A DNA stretch of 64,000 nt from Alphaproteobacteria bacterium (lineage in GTDB: Bacteria > Pseudomonadota > Alphaproteobacteria > RF32 > CAG-239), in NCBI GenBank assembly GCA_028706255.1, contig JAQWBS010000007.1, positions 1 through 64,000 of the forward strand, read 5' to 3'. Positions 16,375-26,258 of this stretch are shown piece by piece. Position numbers and translations under genes: made by a program. The first letter of the stretch is position 1; each line of letters opens with the position of its first letter. The notes beneath the pieces are model-generated. The model was not told the origin of the DNA and searched no databases. It saw only the letters and a list, made by a program, of their open reading frames with translations.

Positions 16375-17748
16375 TTATGCTCTTCCTTTTGGGTTTTGAA
16401 CAAACAGTAGTGCAGGGCGTGTTTTCATTTCAGGGGCATATTTCAATTGCGCATAATATTTTTGCTTATTCTCACTAATTTTAAGAAGCGTTTGAGCTTT
16501 CTCAAATTGTTCCTGAGGAATATATGCCCTGAAAATGCGTTTTGAGAGGTTTTGAACGTTATTAATGGAAACTTCTGAAAGCTCATAAACTTTGCCACCG
16601 TCACGATTATCAATGATTTTAATGGGCATTTCTTTGCCGTTTGGATTATAAGCTTTAATTGTCGTTTCTTCAAATGCCACGCCTTCAATTTTTGATAAGA
16701 CTTGCTTCGTTTGCTTGATTTTTGCATCAGCATCTTTCGTTGTGGTCATTGTTTCTTTGACTTCGTAAGCATTACGATTCAAGATTTTTTCTGCGGCAAG
16801 AGCAATTTCTGGGTCGTTTGATTCCGCCATACGCACGAATAACTCATCAAAGTTAGAGTCTCTGGTTTTGAGATAGTTATCAAGGCTCATTTCTCCGTTA
16901 AGCATTTTTTCAAGCGGGTTATGAGGATTGTCAAAAAGGTGTTGAGGGTTTTTCTTTAAAGCAATTTGAAAGAAATTATCAACAGCGAGGGTGTAAGCAA
17001 ATTCTCTTTTTTGACGATAAATTTCGGAATATAAATTCATTCTTGAGGTTAAATATTCTTCAATTTGAGATTGTGCATTCGCTTTGATGCCAAAATAAAG
17101 CTTGTTATCTTTATCGTCTCGATAGATGTCGAGCGAATTCATAATGCGGGTTTTATCAACGGCAGAACCACTAATGCCACACATTTGCCTATCTCTTATC
17201 ATATAATCCATTCTATCCGCATCAAAAGCCCCTGAAATGATTGAAGGATATAAATCTCTTTCATCTTTGTTCATGGTGATGTAATTGGCGACCTCATTGG
17301 CAAAATTTGGACGATAATTGTTCAAAAGGTTGCTAATTTCAGGGTGTTGAGTGATGATTTCAGCACTCCAAAGTTCGTGTTTTTTATTTTTCCCCGTTGC
17401 TTTGTGCATAATACGTTCAAAGATGTGGCTATGCGGACCGTGTCCGATGTCGTGTAATAATGCAGCAATGAGGGTGGTGTCTCTTTTTGATTTGTCTTCA
17501 TATCCAAGTTTTTGAACCAAGTCGCACATTTCTCTGGCAACAAAAAAGGTTCCGATTGAATGTGTGAAACGTGTGTGAGTAGCACTTGGAAAAATAAGCG
17601 AAACAACGCCCAGCTGTTGAATGTTTCTAAGCCGTTGGAAGGCTTTAGTATCAATTAAGTCCAGAGCTAAATGTTCTAAAGGATCGTTCTTATTAAACTT
17701 AATAAAGCCGTGCACAGGGTCGGTTATGGAGCGATTAGTTTCTGCCAT
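16375..17748 (-). CDS. HD-domain phosphohydrolase (dNTPase-like)
   Basis: 457 residues. The N terminus reads ITDPVHGFI and QRLRNIQQLG, followed by the metal-binding HD core: HTRFTHSIGT, LLHDIGHGPHSH and a later DADRMDYM. This order is typical of the SAMHD1/YwfO type of HD enzymes that remove triphosphate or other phosphates from (deoxy)nucleotides. The C-terminal third is family specific. The ATG at 17748 has GAGGAAGA upstream; a TTG 15 bp earlier is in frame but less likely. Substrate unknown. It is a single gene sharing a terminator with the Fur gene. Confidence 0.85.
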   Translation of the reverse strand: MAETNRSITDPVHGFIKFNKNDPLEHLALDLIDTKAFQRLRNIQQLGVVSLIFPSATHTRFTHSIGTFFVAREMCDLVQKLGYEDKSKRDTTLIAALLHDIGHGPHSHIFERIMHKATGKNKKHELWSAEIITQHPEISNLLNNYRPNFANEVANYITMNKDERDLYPSIISGAFDADRMDYMIRDRQMCGISGSAVDKTRIMNSLDIYRDDKDNKLYFGIKANAQSQIEEYLTSRMNLYSEIYRQKREFAYTLAVDNFFQIALKKNPQHLFDNPHNPLEKMLNGEMSLDNYLKTRDSNFDELFVRMAESNDPEIALAAEKILNRNAYEVKETMTTTKDADAKIKQTKQVLSKIEGVAFEETTIKAYNPNGKEMPIKIIDNRDGGKVYELSEVSINNVQNLSKRIFRAYIPQEQFEKAQTLLKISENKQKYYAQLKYAPEMKTRPALLFVQNPKGRA

Positions 17749-17804
17749 ATGATTCTTCCTCAAAAAAGATTATACTGAATTTTAGGCACGAGGCATTTTT
17801 TTGT

Positions 17805-18185
17805 CAAATGGATATAAATTTTATCAAGAGAGAGTTTGTGTTTATTGTATTTTTTTGTTATCTCGACTGAGGGTTCTGCCCGAATGGAGAGATATTGCTA
17901 TTCAGATTTATTGTTTGATTGGATTGCCACGCTTCGCTCGCAATGACAAAGTATGGTAGTCATATTCGGGCTTGACCCGAATATCAAGACAGGATTACTC
18001 CCCCGTTGGTCGAGTTGTACGGGAAAATATAGAAAGACAGGATTGGCTGTTCGCTTTTTCAAAGCTCACGGACGCCGACCTTGAGCAATTTTGCTTCGCA
18101 AAAGCGGTGTACACGTTCACCTTTGCTCTGCGGTTCAAACCTGTGACTTCACAGCTTCGACCTTCTGACGAAACGCTAATGAAAT
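17805..18185. repeat. Intergenic palindromes and decayed repeat next to tRNA-Lys
   Basis: No convincing gene. ATATTCGGG-CTTGA-CCCGAATAT forms a 9-bp stem (17962-17970/17976-17984). It is preceded by a GATTGCCACG...CTCGCAATGAC element (from about 17922) of the kind repeated between genes in several alphaproteobacteria and Legionella. GACAGGATT occurs twice (17989 and about 18034), and GGTTCAAACCTGTGAC (about 18132) resembles the T-arm end of the neighbouring tRNA-Lys. The open frame at 17972-18187 simply reads this material. Confidence 0.55.
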
Positions 18186-18186
18186 A

Positions 18187-18219
18187 AAATCCCCTAAGCC
18201 ATAAAGGCTAGGGGATTTT
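18187..18219 (-). terminator. Rho-independent terminator of tRNA-Lys
   Basis: AAAATCCCCTAAGCC pairs with GGCTAGGGGATTTT, with one bulge. The T-run falls on the minus strand. Confidence 0.7.
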
Positions 18220-18225
18220 ATTTAA

Positions 18226-18301
18226 TGGTGAGCCCGACAGGATTCGAACCTGTGACCCTTTGATTAAAAGTCAAATGCTCTACCAACTGAGCTACGGGCC
18301 C
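18226..18301 (-). tRNA. tRNA-Lys (TTT)
   Basis: 76-nt cloverleaf with encoded CCA. The acceptor GGGCCCG pairs with CGGGCTC, the anticodon loop is CTTTTAA (anticodon TTT) and the T arm is ACAGGTTCGAATCCTGT. Confidence 0.95.
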
Positions 18302-18485
18302 TCAACATCTGGGGAGATGTATATAAGATTAAAAAAGCGAAGTCAACAAAAAAAAGCACAAAATTTGAAAAAAAATTAAATTTGTTAAAAATGCTAAAAA
18401 AATGCAAATTTTGGTTTATTTGTTAACTTTTATGTGCTAGCATACCGTAAAGTTGAATTTTATATTCTATTGAGGTGTTAAAACT

Positions 18486-18800
18486 ATGGCTGATGCTAGA
18501 AATTCTGATGAAAAACGTTATGATATCTTACAAAACGCTAAGGGTGAAATCTTGATTATGATTGGATATCGTGAAGGTGGTCCAGAAAACCCTAGAATTG
18601 TTTACGATGGCAGTGATGTCGCTGTTTTATATAGAAGTCGTGAAAGCGTTGTGGTGCTTTCTGAAATCCATAAAGACGCTAGAAGCCCAATTAAGGCTGT
18701 GAATGAAGTTCTGGTCGTTGAAATTGAAAATGATGATGTTGCCAGAGAATATAAAGTTCCGATGAGAATTGTAAAAAATATTGAAGCTTTGATGCAGTAA
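18486..18800 (+). CDS. Hypothetical protein, paralogue of the 4392-4715 gene
   Basis: A 104-residue protein, probably beta rich and soluble. It aligns along its length with the 4392-4715 product: GEILIMIGYRE against GELYVFMEARK, PRIVYDG against PHILYDG, EVLVVE against EVIVVE, and a closing Tyr-x-x-x-Met-x-x-Val. The ribosome-binding site GAGGTG lies upstream, and AT-rich DNA precedes it. Unlike its paralogue it has no operon partner and ends in its own terminator. Function unknown. Confidence 0.75.
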   Translation: MADARNSDEKRYDILQNAKGEILIMIGYREGGPENPRIVYDGSDVAVLYRSRESVVVLSEIHKDARSPIKAVNEVLVVEIENDDVAREYKVPMRIVKNIEALMQ

Positions 18801-18830
18801 AAAGCGTTGTTTTATTGCTGAAATAAGATT

Positions 18831-18861
18831 AAACTCACATTAATTTCAATGTGAGTTTTTT
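18831..18861 (+). terminator. Rho-independent terminator
   Basis: AAACTCACATT pairs with AATGTGAGTTT around AATTTC, followed by T. The birA start is only about 14 bases further on. Confidence 0.8.
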
Positions 18862-18874
18862 ATATGGTCATTTG

Positions 18875-19618
18875 ATGAATAAAATTGAAAATTATATCTG
18901 GGAAGATTTTGACGAATTAGGCAGTACGAATGATGCTGCAAAAGAAAAATCAGCCACCGTTTCGGGGCAAAATTTCATTATTACCACCCGAAAACAAACA
19001 AACGGCAGAGGAAGACGTGGCAGAACATGGATTGGGCTTGAGGGTAACTTATTTGCCTCTCTAGGGCTTGAATTTGAACTTAGATATCTTGGTCAACTTT
19101 CCATTGTCATTTCTTTGAGTTTGTTTGAAACCATTAAAAAACTTAATCCAAATGTTTTAGTGCAAACGAAATGGCCAAATGATATTTTGATTAATCATGC
19201 GAAAGCAATTGGGGTTTTGATTGAAAAAGGTGAGGGTGATTATCTGATTATTGGTATTGGGGTTAATGTCTGCAACGCTCCAGAAACTAAAAATTTGCTT
19301 TATCTATCAACAAGCTTAAAAGATACTAATATTCAAATAGATAGAATTGAATTTTTAAAGTTGTTTATGAATATTTTTAATCAAAATATTCATCTATTGC
19401 AGACAAATGGATTTGAAAATTTGAGAGAAAAATGGCAAGCAAATGTTTATGGGTTAAATAAAAAAATTGTAGTAAATATGGAAAATGAGAAATTGGAAGG
19501 CATATTTAAAGGGATAGATGAAAACGGCACACTTTTGTTGCAAACAACTGAAGCACTTAAAAAAGTTTATGCCGGAGATGTTTTTTTGATAGATGAGGAA
19601 AAAGATGCAAGGATTTGA
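18875..19618 (+). CDS. birA: Biotin-protein ligase, class I
   Basis: Activates biotin with ATP and transfers it to the biotin carrier protein of acetyl-CoA carboxylase. The 247-residue protein shows the biotinyl-5'-AMP loop GRGRRGRTW, KWPNDILI and the strand GIGVNV. The N-terminal DNA-binding domain of E. coli BirA is absent, so it is enzyme only. The start ATG at 18875 lacks a clear ribosome-binding site; an earlier start at 18851 would fall inside the terminator stem. Its 3' end overlaps the RNase J gene by 14 bp. In many alphaproteobacteria a type III pantothenate kinase gene sits between these two; here it is missing. Confidence 0.9.
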   Translation: MNKIENYIWEDFDELGSTNDAAKEKSATVSGQNFIITTRKQTNGRGRRGRTWIGLEGNLFASLGLEFELRYLGQLSIVISLSLFETIKKLNPNVLVQTKWPNDILINHAKAIGVLIEKGEGDYLIIGIGVNVCNAPETKNLLYLSTSLKDTNIQIDRIEFLKLFMNIFNQNIHLLQTNGFENLREKWQANVYGLNKKIVVNMENEKLEGIFKGIDENGTLLLQTTEALKKVYAGDVFLIDEEKDARI

Positions 19619-21275
19619 TAAAGAAGGAATATATTTTCTGCCTTTAGGTGGTGCAGAAGAAGTTGGTTTTAATTTATATGTTTATGCTGTGAATGGGAAG
19701 CTGATTGTTGTTGACTGTGGGTTTGGCTTTTTAAATGATGATTTCCCTGGGATGGATATGGGAATGGCGGATTCCTCTTTTCTGGATAATTATGTTGATG
19801 AAATTGAAGCTCTATTTATTACTCATGCGCATGAAGACCACTTTGGTGCAATTGCTCACCTTTTGCCAAAGTTAAAATGCCCTGTTTATGCCACTGAATT
19901 TACGTTAAAACACATTCGTCGCCGTCTTGATGAACGAAAAGTTCATTATGACGATAATCGTCTGATTGAAGTGGCAGATAATGGAGTGGTTAAGCTTCCT
20001 GATTTTGAAGTAAAGTTTGCATATATGGTTCACACGACCCCTCAGAACGCTTGTTTATTGATTAAGAGCAAATATGGCAATGTGGTTCACGCAACAGATT
20101 GGCGTCTTGATGATGAAGCGCTTGCAGAGCTTGGAAAAACGAATTTCACCGCTTTGGAAGAATTTGGAAGACTTGGGGTTGACTTGTTGGTGGGAGATTC
20201 GACCAATTTGGCAACGGAAAAAGTTCAATTGACGGAAATGGATATTCGCAAAAGCTTAATTAACCTTGTTCCTCAGTTTAAAAATACGCTTGTAGCGACT
20301 TGTTTTGCCTCAAATGTTATGCGTTTAGAGAGTTTGTTGATTGCGGCAGATAAGGCAGGAAGAACGCCAGTGATTTCTGGAATGAGCCTTATTCAAAATG
20401 CGAAAATTGCTAAAGAATGTGGATATTTGCAAAATGCACCCAAATTTTTGGAAGCCAGAGAAGCAACGGATATTCCTTTAGATAAGGTTCTTTATATTTG
20501 TGCGGGTTCACAAGGAAACTATAAAAGTGGGCTTTATCGCATTGTTAATGAAGAAAATAAAAATGTTTCTTTGGGTAACGGTGATGCGATTATTTTCTCT
20601 TCTGAAATCATCCCTGGAAATGAAGATAAGATTGAAGCAATGCAAGAAAAGCTTCGTTTGCGTGGTGTTGAAGTGATTAGCAAAGAAGAATATACGGTTC
20701 ATACCACAGGGCACGGTGGTAAGGCAGAAATTAAAATTATGTATGATTTGCTGAAGCCTCGTGTTGTGTTGCCAGTTCATGGAGATAAGCGATATTTGCG
20801 TGAGCATGCTCGCTTTGCAAAATCATTAGGTGTGGAGCAAGTTGTAAATGCGCTTAATGGTGATGTGATGCTTTATCATCAAGGTAAAATTGAACGTGTT
20901 GAACAAGTTTCAACAGATATTATTGGGATTGATAGGAAGCAACTCACCTCGCTTAATTCTCAATTGGTCAAGAATCGTCGTCGATTAATGTATAATTGTA
21001 GTCTTTTTGTGAGTGTGGTTTTTGCTTCCGATTGGACTTTGGAAGATTTACAAATCTCTTCAATCGACATTATTGACGAATCGGATTTTAATGTTTTGGT
21101 TGAGGAAATTAAAGCTAAAATGTTGGTGGAAATTCCTGTTCATGTTGAGTTGTTGAAGCATAAGGAAGCGGCAATTATTGACTATATCAAGTCTCGCATT
21201 CGTAAATATGTCTTTAATCAGACGGATATTAAGCCAGTGATGTTTATGCATTTTTACAAAAAAGAAGAAAAATAA
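19605..21275 (+). CDS. rnj: Ribonuclease J
   Basis: Endo- and 5'-3' exoribonuclease of the metallo-beta-lactamase, beta-CASP fold, acting in mRNA turnover and rRNA maturation. The zinc motif HAHEDH lies at 74-79. Further metal ligands are in HATDW and in the late VLPVHGDKRYL, and GSQG with CFASN belongs to the beta-CASP part. Length 556 matches the family. The ATG at 19605 has GAGGAAAAAG upstream, located inside birA, so translation is probably coupled. Confidence 0.93.
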   Translation: MQGFDKEGIYFLPLGGAEEVGFNLYVYAVNGKLIVVDCGFGFLNDDFPGMDMGMADSSFLDNYVDEIEALFITHAHEDHFGAIAHLLPKLKCPVYATEFTLKHIRRRLDERKVHYDDNRLIEVADNGVVKLPDFEVKFAYMVHTTPQNACLLIKSKYGNVVHATDWRLDDEALAELGKTNFTALEEFGRLGVDLLVGDSTNLATEKVQLTEMDIRKSLINLVPQFKNTLVATCFASNVMRLESLLIAADKAGRTPVISGMSLIQNAKIAKECGYLQNAPKFLEAREATDIPLDKVLYICAGSQGNYKSGLYRIVNEENKNVSLGNGDAIIFSSEIIPGNEDKIEAMQEKLRLRGVEVISKEEYTVHTTGHGGKAEIKIMYDLLKPRVVLPVHGDKRYLREHARFAKSLGVEQVVNALNGDVMLYHQGKIERVEQVSTDIIGIDRKQLTSLNSQLVKNRRRLMYNCSLFVSVVFASDWTLEDLQISSIDIIDESDFNVLVEEIKAKMLVEIPVHVELLKHKEAAIIDYIKSRIRKYVFNQTDIKPVMFMHFYKKEEK

Positions 21276-21304
21276 TTGACAAAATTTCCAAAACAAATTA
21301 TCTT
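21276..21304 (+). promoter_or_regulatory. Sigma70-type promoter of the 21343 lipoprotein gene
   Basis: -35 TTGACA (21276-21281) directly follows the rnj stop codon. A 17-bp spacer and -10 TATCTT (21299-21304) follow. Confidence 0.65.
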
Positions 21305-21342
21305 TTTTTCAACTAATGATTATTAATTAAAACTATTATAGT

Positions 21343-21789
21343 ATGAAAACAAAAATTTTATTTCTTGTTTTTTCGCTTGTTTTAGGTTTATCTTCTTGTG
21401 GGTCTTATGGTCATATTGAGAAAGTGAAAAATGCTTATAAAACAGCTGATGATGTTTTGAAAGCACTTTCTGAAAATGACGACATTGAAATTGTTAATCC
21501 TTTCTTTTATCAGCCATACACAAACATCTTATTTGTGCATGTGAAAGAAAAGGGGGAAAATGTCATCTATGTTGTAGAGGGTTCAGATTACAATCTTGAT
21601 GTGGTGAAAGTCACGGGACTTTCTGCTGAAGACAAAGGGGTTGGCGAAATGAAAAGGATTTATAAATTCAATTATTGCAGTTCCACCGGTGAAGAATCTG
21701 GCAGATTCTTTGAACTCTGGGTTCGAGGAAAATCTGTGGCGATTTTTACCAATCATGGTCGGGTGATGGTTGAGTATGAAATGAAGTAA
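21343..21789 (+). CDS. Hypothetical lipoprotein
   Basis: A 148-residue protein with a lipoprotein signal (MKTKILFLVFSLVLGLSSC, lipobox LSSC). The mature part is predicted to be mixed alpha/beta, with YVVEGSDYNLDVVKV and FFELWVRGKSVAIFTNHG as strand-like segments. No family recognised. It has its own promoter and shares a bidirectional terminator with the convergent histidine kinase gene. Confidence 0.7.
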   Translation: MKTKILFLVFSLVLGLSSCGSYGHIEKVKNAYKTADDVLKALSENDDIEIVNPFFYQPYTNILFVHVKEKGENVIYVVEGSDYNLDVVKVTGLSAEDKGVGEMKRIYKFNYCSSTGEESGRFFELWVRGKSVAIFTNHGRVMVEYEMK

Positions 21790-21790
21790 A

Positions 21791-21826
21791 AAAAAGGGAT
21801 TATGTTTTAAAGCATAATCCCTTTTT
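21791..21826. terminator. Bidirectional terminator
   Basis: AAAAAGGGATTATG pairs with CATAATCCCTTTTT around an 8-base loop, between convergent genes. Confidence 0.85.
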
Positions 21827-21832
21827 CTTGTC

Positions 21833-23263
21833 TTAGCTCTGTTTTAATGGTAGGTAAATGGTGAAGGTTGTGCCATTGTAAGAGGTTGAGGTTACGGTGA
21901 GATTGCCACGGTGTCGCATGATGATATGTTTGGCAATAGAAAGTCCAAGCCCTGTTCCTTTGATGTTTAAGTCTTTATGCTCTTGTAGGCGATAAAACCG
22001 CTCTGTAATGCGTGCCAATTGTTCTGCGGGAATCTTTGGTCCTTTATTGTTGATTGAAATGCTGATGCCTTCGCTTGGTGAAACAGTGAAACTCTTAGAA
22101 GGTGGAATTTGTGGCACTCGGGCAATTTTCAACACAACATCACTTGGGCTGACCGCATATTTAATCGCATTATCAGTCAAGTTTTGAATGACTTGCCTGA
22201 TTTGATGGTTATCTGCAATAATAGAAGGGATTTTGCCGTCAACATCAATGATTAAATTCATTTCTCTGGCTTCAGCTTTCATTTTAAGGGAATCAATCAC
22301 TTCTTCAGCAACTTTTTGAAGTGAAATTTTGTCAGCAGGAGGTTGGTCTTGGCTGAGTTCAATTTTAGAAAGAGACAGCAAATTTTCAATGAGGGCAGAC
22401 ATATATTCTGTTTGTTCCGACATCATTTTCAAAAACATTTCACGGGCTTTTTCATCGTTTTTTGCACTTGATTGTAAGGTTTCAATGCAGCCTGAGATAA
22501 CAGAAAGTGGGGTTCTTAATTCGTGAGAAGCATTTGCAACGAAATCTGATTGCATTTTCTCAATTTTCATAGCTTTTGTGAGGTCATAAAGTGAGATAAC
22601 GGCAACGGCTCTTCCTTTGGAAATCCATGGAAGTTGCTTGATGTGGGCATAGAGCTTTTTCTGTTTTGGTTTGCGAACATAAAAGATGAGATTTTCGGCT
22701 TCACTTTCTTTTGCCAAAACTTTGGAAACAGCAGTGATAAAGTTGTTTGAGTCGAAAATGCCCTCAATGTTGCGGTCGATGATATTCTTTTCAAGAAGCC
22801 CATGCGCTGAAAGGTTTGCGCCAATAATTTTACCGTAAGTGTCAATCATAATTACAGGGTCGGGAAGGGAGTCAAGAACGGCCGTGTCTGAGATGGTTCT
22901 GGCTTCAAGTTCTTCGTGCTTTTCTGACCAAAAACGGTGCATTGCATTAACGGCATCGGCAATTTCTTGTGCTTCTTTTTCAGATAAATTCATCTTTGAA
23001 AGGTCAAAATCAGCTCCTTTAGCAAGCGAAGAAATATAGCGTTTAATCATTTGAATTTCAAAGCTTAAGGGGAAAAGAAACGCAATGTTGAAAATGATGA
23101 TAGTGATGTAGGAGATAATGGCTAAAATAGGCGTGATGAGTTTAAGTGCCACAAGCATCAGAAAAACAAGCGCCGCTGGAAAAGAGAGAAAAACAACTCT
23201 TTCTGCAAATTGGGTGTTCTTATCAATGTCAAAAATTTTTTGTTTTTTCGGTAGTTTAAACAT
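21833..23263 (-). CDS. PhoR-like sensor histidine kinase
   Basis: Membrane-bound histidine kinase of 476 residues. Two membrane helices lie at about 24-43 and 45-66, a PAS-type domain at about 125-225 (LDSLPDPVIMIDTYGKIIGAN), then the dimerisation helix with FVANASHELRTPL, in which His247 is the expected phosphorylation site. An ATPase domain follows with NLTDNAIKYA, a G1-type region and GTGLGLSIAKHI. This matches the PhoR/PhoB phosphate-sensing or VicK architecture. No response regulator lies next to it, so the partner must be encoded elsewhere. Confidence 0.85.
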   Translation of the reverse strand: MFKLPKKQKIFDIDKNTQFAERVVFLSFPAALVFLMLVALKLITPILAIISYITIIIFNIAFLFPLSFEIQMIKRYISSLAKGADFDLSKMNLSEKEAQEIADAVNAMHRFWSEKHEELEARTISDTAVLDSLPDPVIMIDTYGKIIGANLSAHGLLEKNIIDRNIEGIFDSNNFITAVSKVLAKESEAENLIFYVRKPKQKKLYAHIKQLPWISKGRAVAVISLYDLTKAMKIEKMQSDFVANASHELRTPLSVISGCIETLQSSAKNDEKAREMFLKMMSEQTEYMSALIENLLSLSKIELSQDQPPADKISLQKVAEEVIDSLKMKAEAREMNLIIDVDGKIPSIIADNHQIRQVIQNLTDNAIKYAVSPSDVVLKIARVPQIPPSKSFTVSPSEGISISINNKGPKIPAEQLARITERFYRLQEHKDLNIKGTGLGLSIAKHIIMRHRGNLTVTSTSYNGTTFTIYLPLKQS

Positions 23264-23354
23264 CTAATATCTCTTAAAAAAATCTGGACTAATCCTTGTT
23301 AAGTATATAGGATATCAAAAGATTGTTTAAAATTAATAAATATATGGTCTTTCT

Positions 23355-26039
23355 ATGCAAGAAGAAAAAATAACATCCGCTCCAACGCCGATGATGGCGC
23401 AATATTTGAAAATTAAAAAAGAAACTCAAGATTGTCTTCTTTTCTATCGAATGGGAGATTTTTATGAACTGTTTTTTGAAGACGCTATAACAGCGTCTAA
23501 GGCGTTAGATATTGCCTTAACCAAAAGAGGGAAACACGAAGGCGAAGATATTCCAATGTGTGGCGTGCCTTTTCATGCTTATGAAAGCTATCTTTCAAAG
23601 CTCATTCGTCAGGGCTATAAAGTTGCGGTTTGTGAACAAGTGGAAGACCCTAAAGAAGCGAAGAAAAGAGGTTCAAAGGCGGTTGTAAAAAGAGAGGTTA
23701 TCCGCATTGTCACGCAAGGCACCATCACAGAAGATAATTTGCTTGATGCAAGAAAGAACAACTTTTTGCTTTGTTTAGCAAAGAATGGAGAGGTTTTAGC
23801 CGCTTCTTGGGTGGATTTGTCAACCGCAGAGTTTTATACGCAAGCATTAGACCTCAAAGGACGTGCTGAAGATGTTGTGTTGAGCAGTCTTTTGGCTCGT
23901 TTGTCGCCAGTTGAGATTGTGCTTTCAGATTCATATTTGCAAAATTCTCAAGTTTTTTCAGTTTTGAATGAATATCGTGAGATGTTAAGCGTTTTGCCTC
24001 AGGCGAGATTTAACTCAGAAAATGCGAAAAAAAGACTTTTAACCTTGTTTGGGGTTGAAACGCTAGATTCCTTTGGTAGTTTTTCTAAGCCAGAAGTGAC
24101 AGCAGCAGGGGTTTTGATTGACTATGTTGAAAACACGCAAAAAGGCAATATGCCACGCCTTGAAAACCCTGTGCGGATTTATGAAAATAATGTGATGGAA
24201 ATTGACGGGGCAAGCCGTAAGAATTTAGAGCTTTTGGAATCTGCCGTCGGGGATAAAGGGGCAACGTTGTTTTCAGTTGTTGACCGAACCATTACAGGGG
24301 CAGGGGCAAGATTGCTTTATAGCCGCATTGCGAACCCACTTTTAGATAAGCATGAAATTAATCAACGTTTGGATATGGTTGAGTTCTTTATTGCTCAGGA
24401 AAATGTTCGTTGTGATTTGCGGGAAATCTTAAAATCTTGTCCTGATGTGGAGCGTGCTGTTTCAAGATTGAGCTTGGGAAGAGGTGGTCCGAGAGATATA
24501 AATAACATCAAAGAAACATTATCTAAAATACCTAAAATCAAAAATATAATTAATTTAGTTAATGAAAAACATAAAGATATTAAAGGGCTTCCTCAGAGTT
24601 TGTCTGATGTTTTATTGAAGCTTGGTAATTATTCAAACTTGGTCGAAAATATTGAAAGTGCTTTGAAAGAGGAATTGCCTCTTTTAGCAAGAGATGGTGG
24701 CTTCATTAAACGGGGATATTATGCCCCTTTGGATGAGTTGAAATCAATTAAAGAAGATAGTAATAAACTGATTCTTGAGTTGCAGAAAAAATATGCCGAG
24801 CAAACAAAGATTTCCAGCCTGAAAGTTAAATATAATAATGTAATTGGCTATTTTATTGAAGTTCCGACTAAGTTTTCAATGGAAATGCTTGAAAATCCAA
24901 ATTTCATTCACAGACAATCTATTTCAACAGCTGCCAGATTTACCACGGTTGACTTGACGGAACTTGAAAATAAAATCATTGGGGCATCTGATAAGTCTGT
25001 GGCATTAGAGTTGGAGCTTTATGCTGAACTCGTGACCCAGATTTTAGCTCATGCCGATGAAATTTCTAAAACAGCGAAAGCTTTGGCGGAAATTGATGTC
25101 GCAATGGGCTTGGCGGAATTAGCAATTGATAAGAATTATTGTCGTCCGTTGATTGATGATAGTCTTGCTTTTGATGTCAAAGACGGTCGCCACCCTGTGG
25201 TTGAGGAAGCCATTGAACGAGAACATAAAACCCAATTTGTGGCAAATGATTGTCTTTTGGGTGAAAAAAGTAGTATGCTTTGGTTGTTAACAGGTCCAAA
25301 TATGGCAGGTAAATCCACCTTCTTAAGGCAAAATGCGATTATTGCCATTATGGCGCAAATGGGCTCTTATGTGCCTTGTTCTTCAGCACATATCGGCGTG
25401 ATTGATAAGATTTTTTCCCGTGTTGGGGCGAGTGATGACCTTGCTAGAGGGCGTTCAACCTTTATGGTGGAAATGGTGGAAACGGCAAGCATTTTGAACC
25501 AAGCAACGCCTAATTCTTTTGTTATCTTAGATGAAATTGGACGTGGCACAGCAACCTTTGACGGGCTTTCTATTGCTTGGGCAGTGATTGAACATTTGCA
25601 CGAGGTGAACCAATGTCGTTCGCTTTTTGCCACGCATTATCACGAATTAACGGCACTTGTTTCAAAGCTTAAAAAGATGTCGCTTCATTGTATGAAAATT
25701 AAGGAATATAATGGCGAAGTTGTGTTTATGCATGAGGTGATTTTAGGCGTTGCCGACCGTTCTTATGGGATTCATGTGGCAAAAATTGCTGGTTTGCCAA
25801 GTGTTGTGGTGAAGCGTGCTGAACAGGTTTTGAGCTCGCTTGAAAATGATAATAAGAGTGTGAATGTGTCTAATTTGGTTGGTGATTTGCCTTTGTTCTC
25901 AGTAGTGAGAGAAAAGGAAGAGATTGAACACAAAAAATCGCCTGTGGTTGAAGCAATTAAACTCGTTAACCCTGATGAGCTCACGCCGAGAGAAGCTTTA
26001 GATAAGCTTTATGAAATCAAAGGGCTTATAAAAAATTAA
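23355..26039 (+). CDS. mutS: DNA mismatch repair protein MutS
   Basis: Recognises mismatches and small loops and starts repair with MutL. The 894-residue protein has the N-terminal mismatch-binding domain with the Phe-x-Glu type motif (GDFYELF, about 35-41). It also has connector, core and clamp regions, and an ABC-type ATPase with Walker [10 protein letters not shown] (647-655) and Walker B with DEIGRGT (726-732). The C-terminal helix-turn-helix dimerisation region is also present. No ribosome-binding site is obvious before the ATG. It appears to be a single gene. Confidence 0.96.
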   Translation: MQEEKITSAPTPMMAQYLKIKKETQDCLLFYRMGDFYELFFEDAITASKALDIALTKRGKHEGEDIPMCGVPFHAYESYLSKLIRQGYKVAVCEQVEDPKEAKKRGSKAVVKREVIRIVTQGTITEDNLLDARKNNFLLCLAKNGEVLAASWVDLSTAEFYTQALDLKGRAEDVVLSSLLARLSPVEIVLSDSYLQNSQVFSVLNEYREMLSVLPQARFNSENAKKRLLTLFGVETLDSFGSFSKPEVTAAGVLIDYVENTQKGNMPRLENPVRIYENNVMEIDGASRKNLELLESAVGDKGATLFSVVDRTITGAGARLLYSRIANPLLDKHEINQRLDMVEFFIAQENVRCDLREILKSCPDVERAVSRLSLGRGGPRDINNIKETLSKIPKIKNIINLVNEKHKDIKGLPQSLSDVLLKLGNYSNLVENIESALKEELPLLARDGGFIKRGYYAPLDELKSIKEDSNKLILELQKKYAEQTKISSLKVKYNNVIGYFIEVPTKFSMEMLENPNFIHRQSISTAARFTTVDLTELENKIIGASDKSVALELELYAELVTQILAHADEISKTAKALAEIDVAMGLAELAIDKNYCRPLIDDSLAFDVKDGRHPVVEEAIEREHKTQFVANDCLLGEKSSMLWLLTGPNMAGKSTFLRQNAIIAIMAQMGSYVPCSSAHIGVIDKIFSRVGASDDLARGRSTFMVEMVETASILNQATPNSFVILDEIGRGTATFDGLSIAWAVIEHLHEVNQCRSLFATHYHELTALVSKLKKMSLHCMKIKEYNGEVVFMHEVILGVADRSYGIHVAKIAGLPSVVVKRAEQVLSSLENDNKSVNVSNLVGDLPLFSVVREKEEIEHKKSPVVEAIKLVNPDELTPREALDKLYEIKGLIKN

Positions 26040-26189
26040 ATTATTATTTATCACATTGAATTTGCTTAATTATTTATTTTTGGAAAAGTTTGATTTTATT
26101 TTTCATAAGAATCTAGTTAATTCAATGTGTTAGATAGAGGTAATTAAATACCATAATTTATCTTATTGTTTTTACAGTGTAAATTTGTG

Positions 26190-26217
26190 TTGACAACAAA
26201 TGTTTTTCAAGCATAAT
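26190..26217 (+). promoter_or_regulatory. Promoter of rplM-rpsI
   Basis: -35 TTGACA (26190-26195), a 16-bp spacer and -10 CATAAT (26212-26217). The AT-rich 150 bases before it, back to mutS, show nothing else. Confidence 0.6.
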
Positions 26218-26258
26218 GTCCGAGAATTTTAATTCTAACATTAAAGAGTGAAAAATAA

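Noticed and set aside
17972-18187. 71-codon open frame beside tRNA-Lys
   Set aside because: It lies wholly in palindromic and tRNA-like repeat material, has no ribosome-binding site and shows no protein-like conservation signal.
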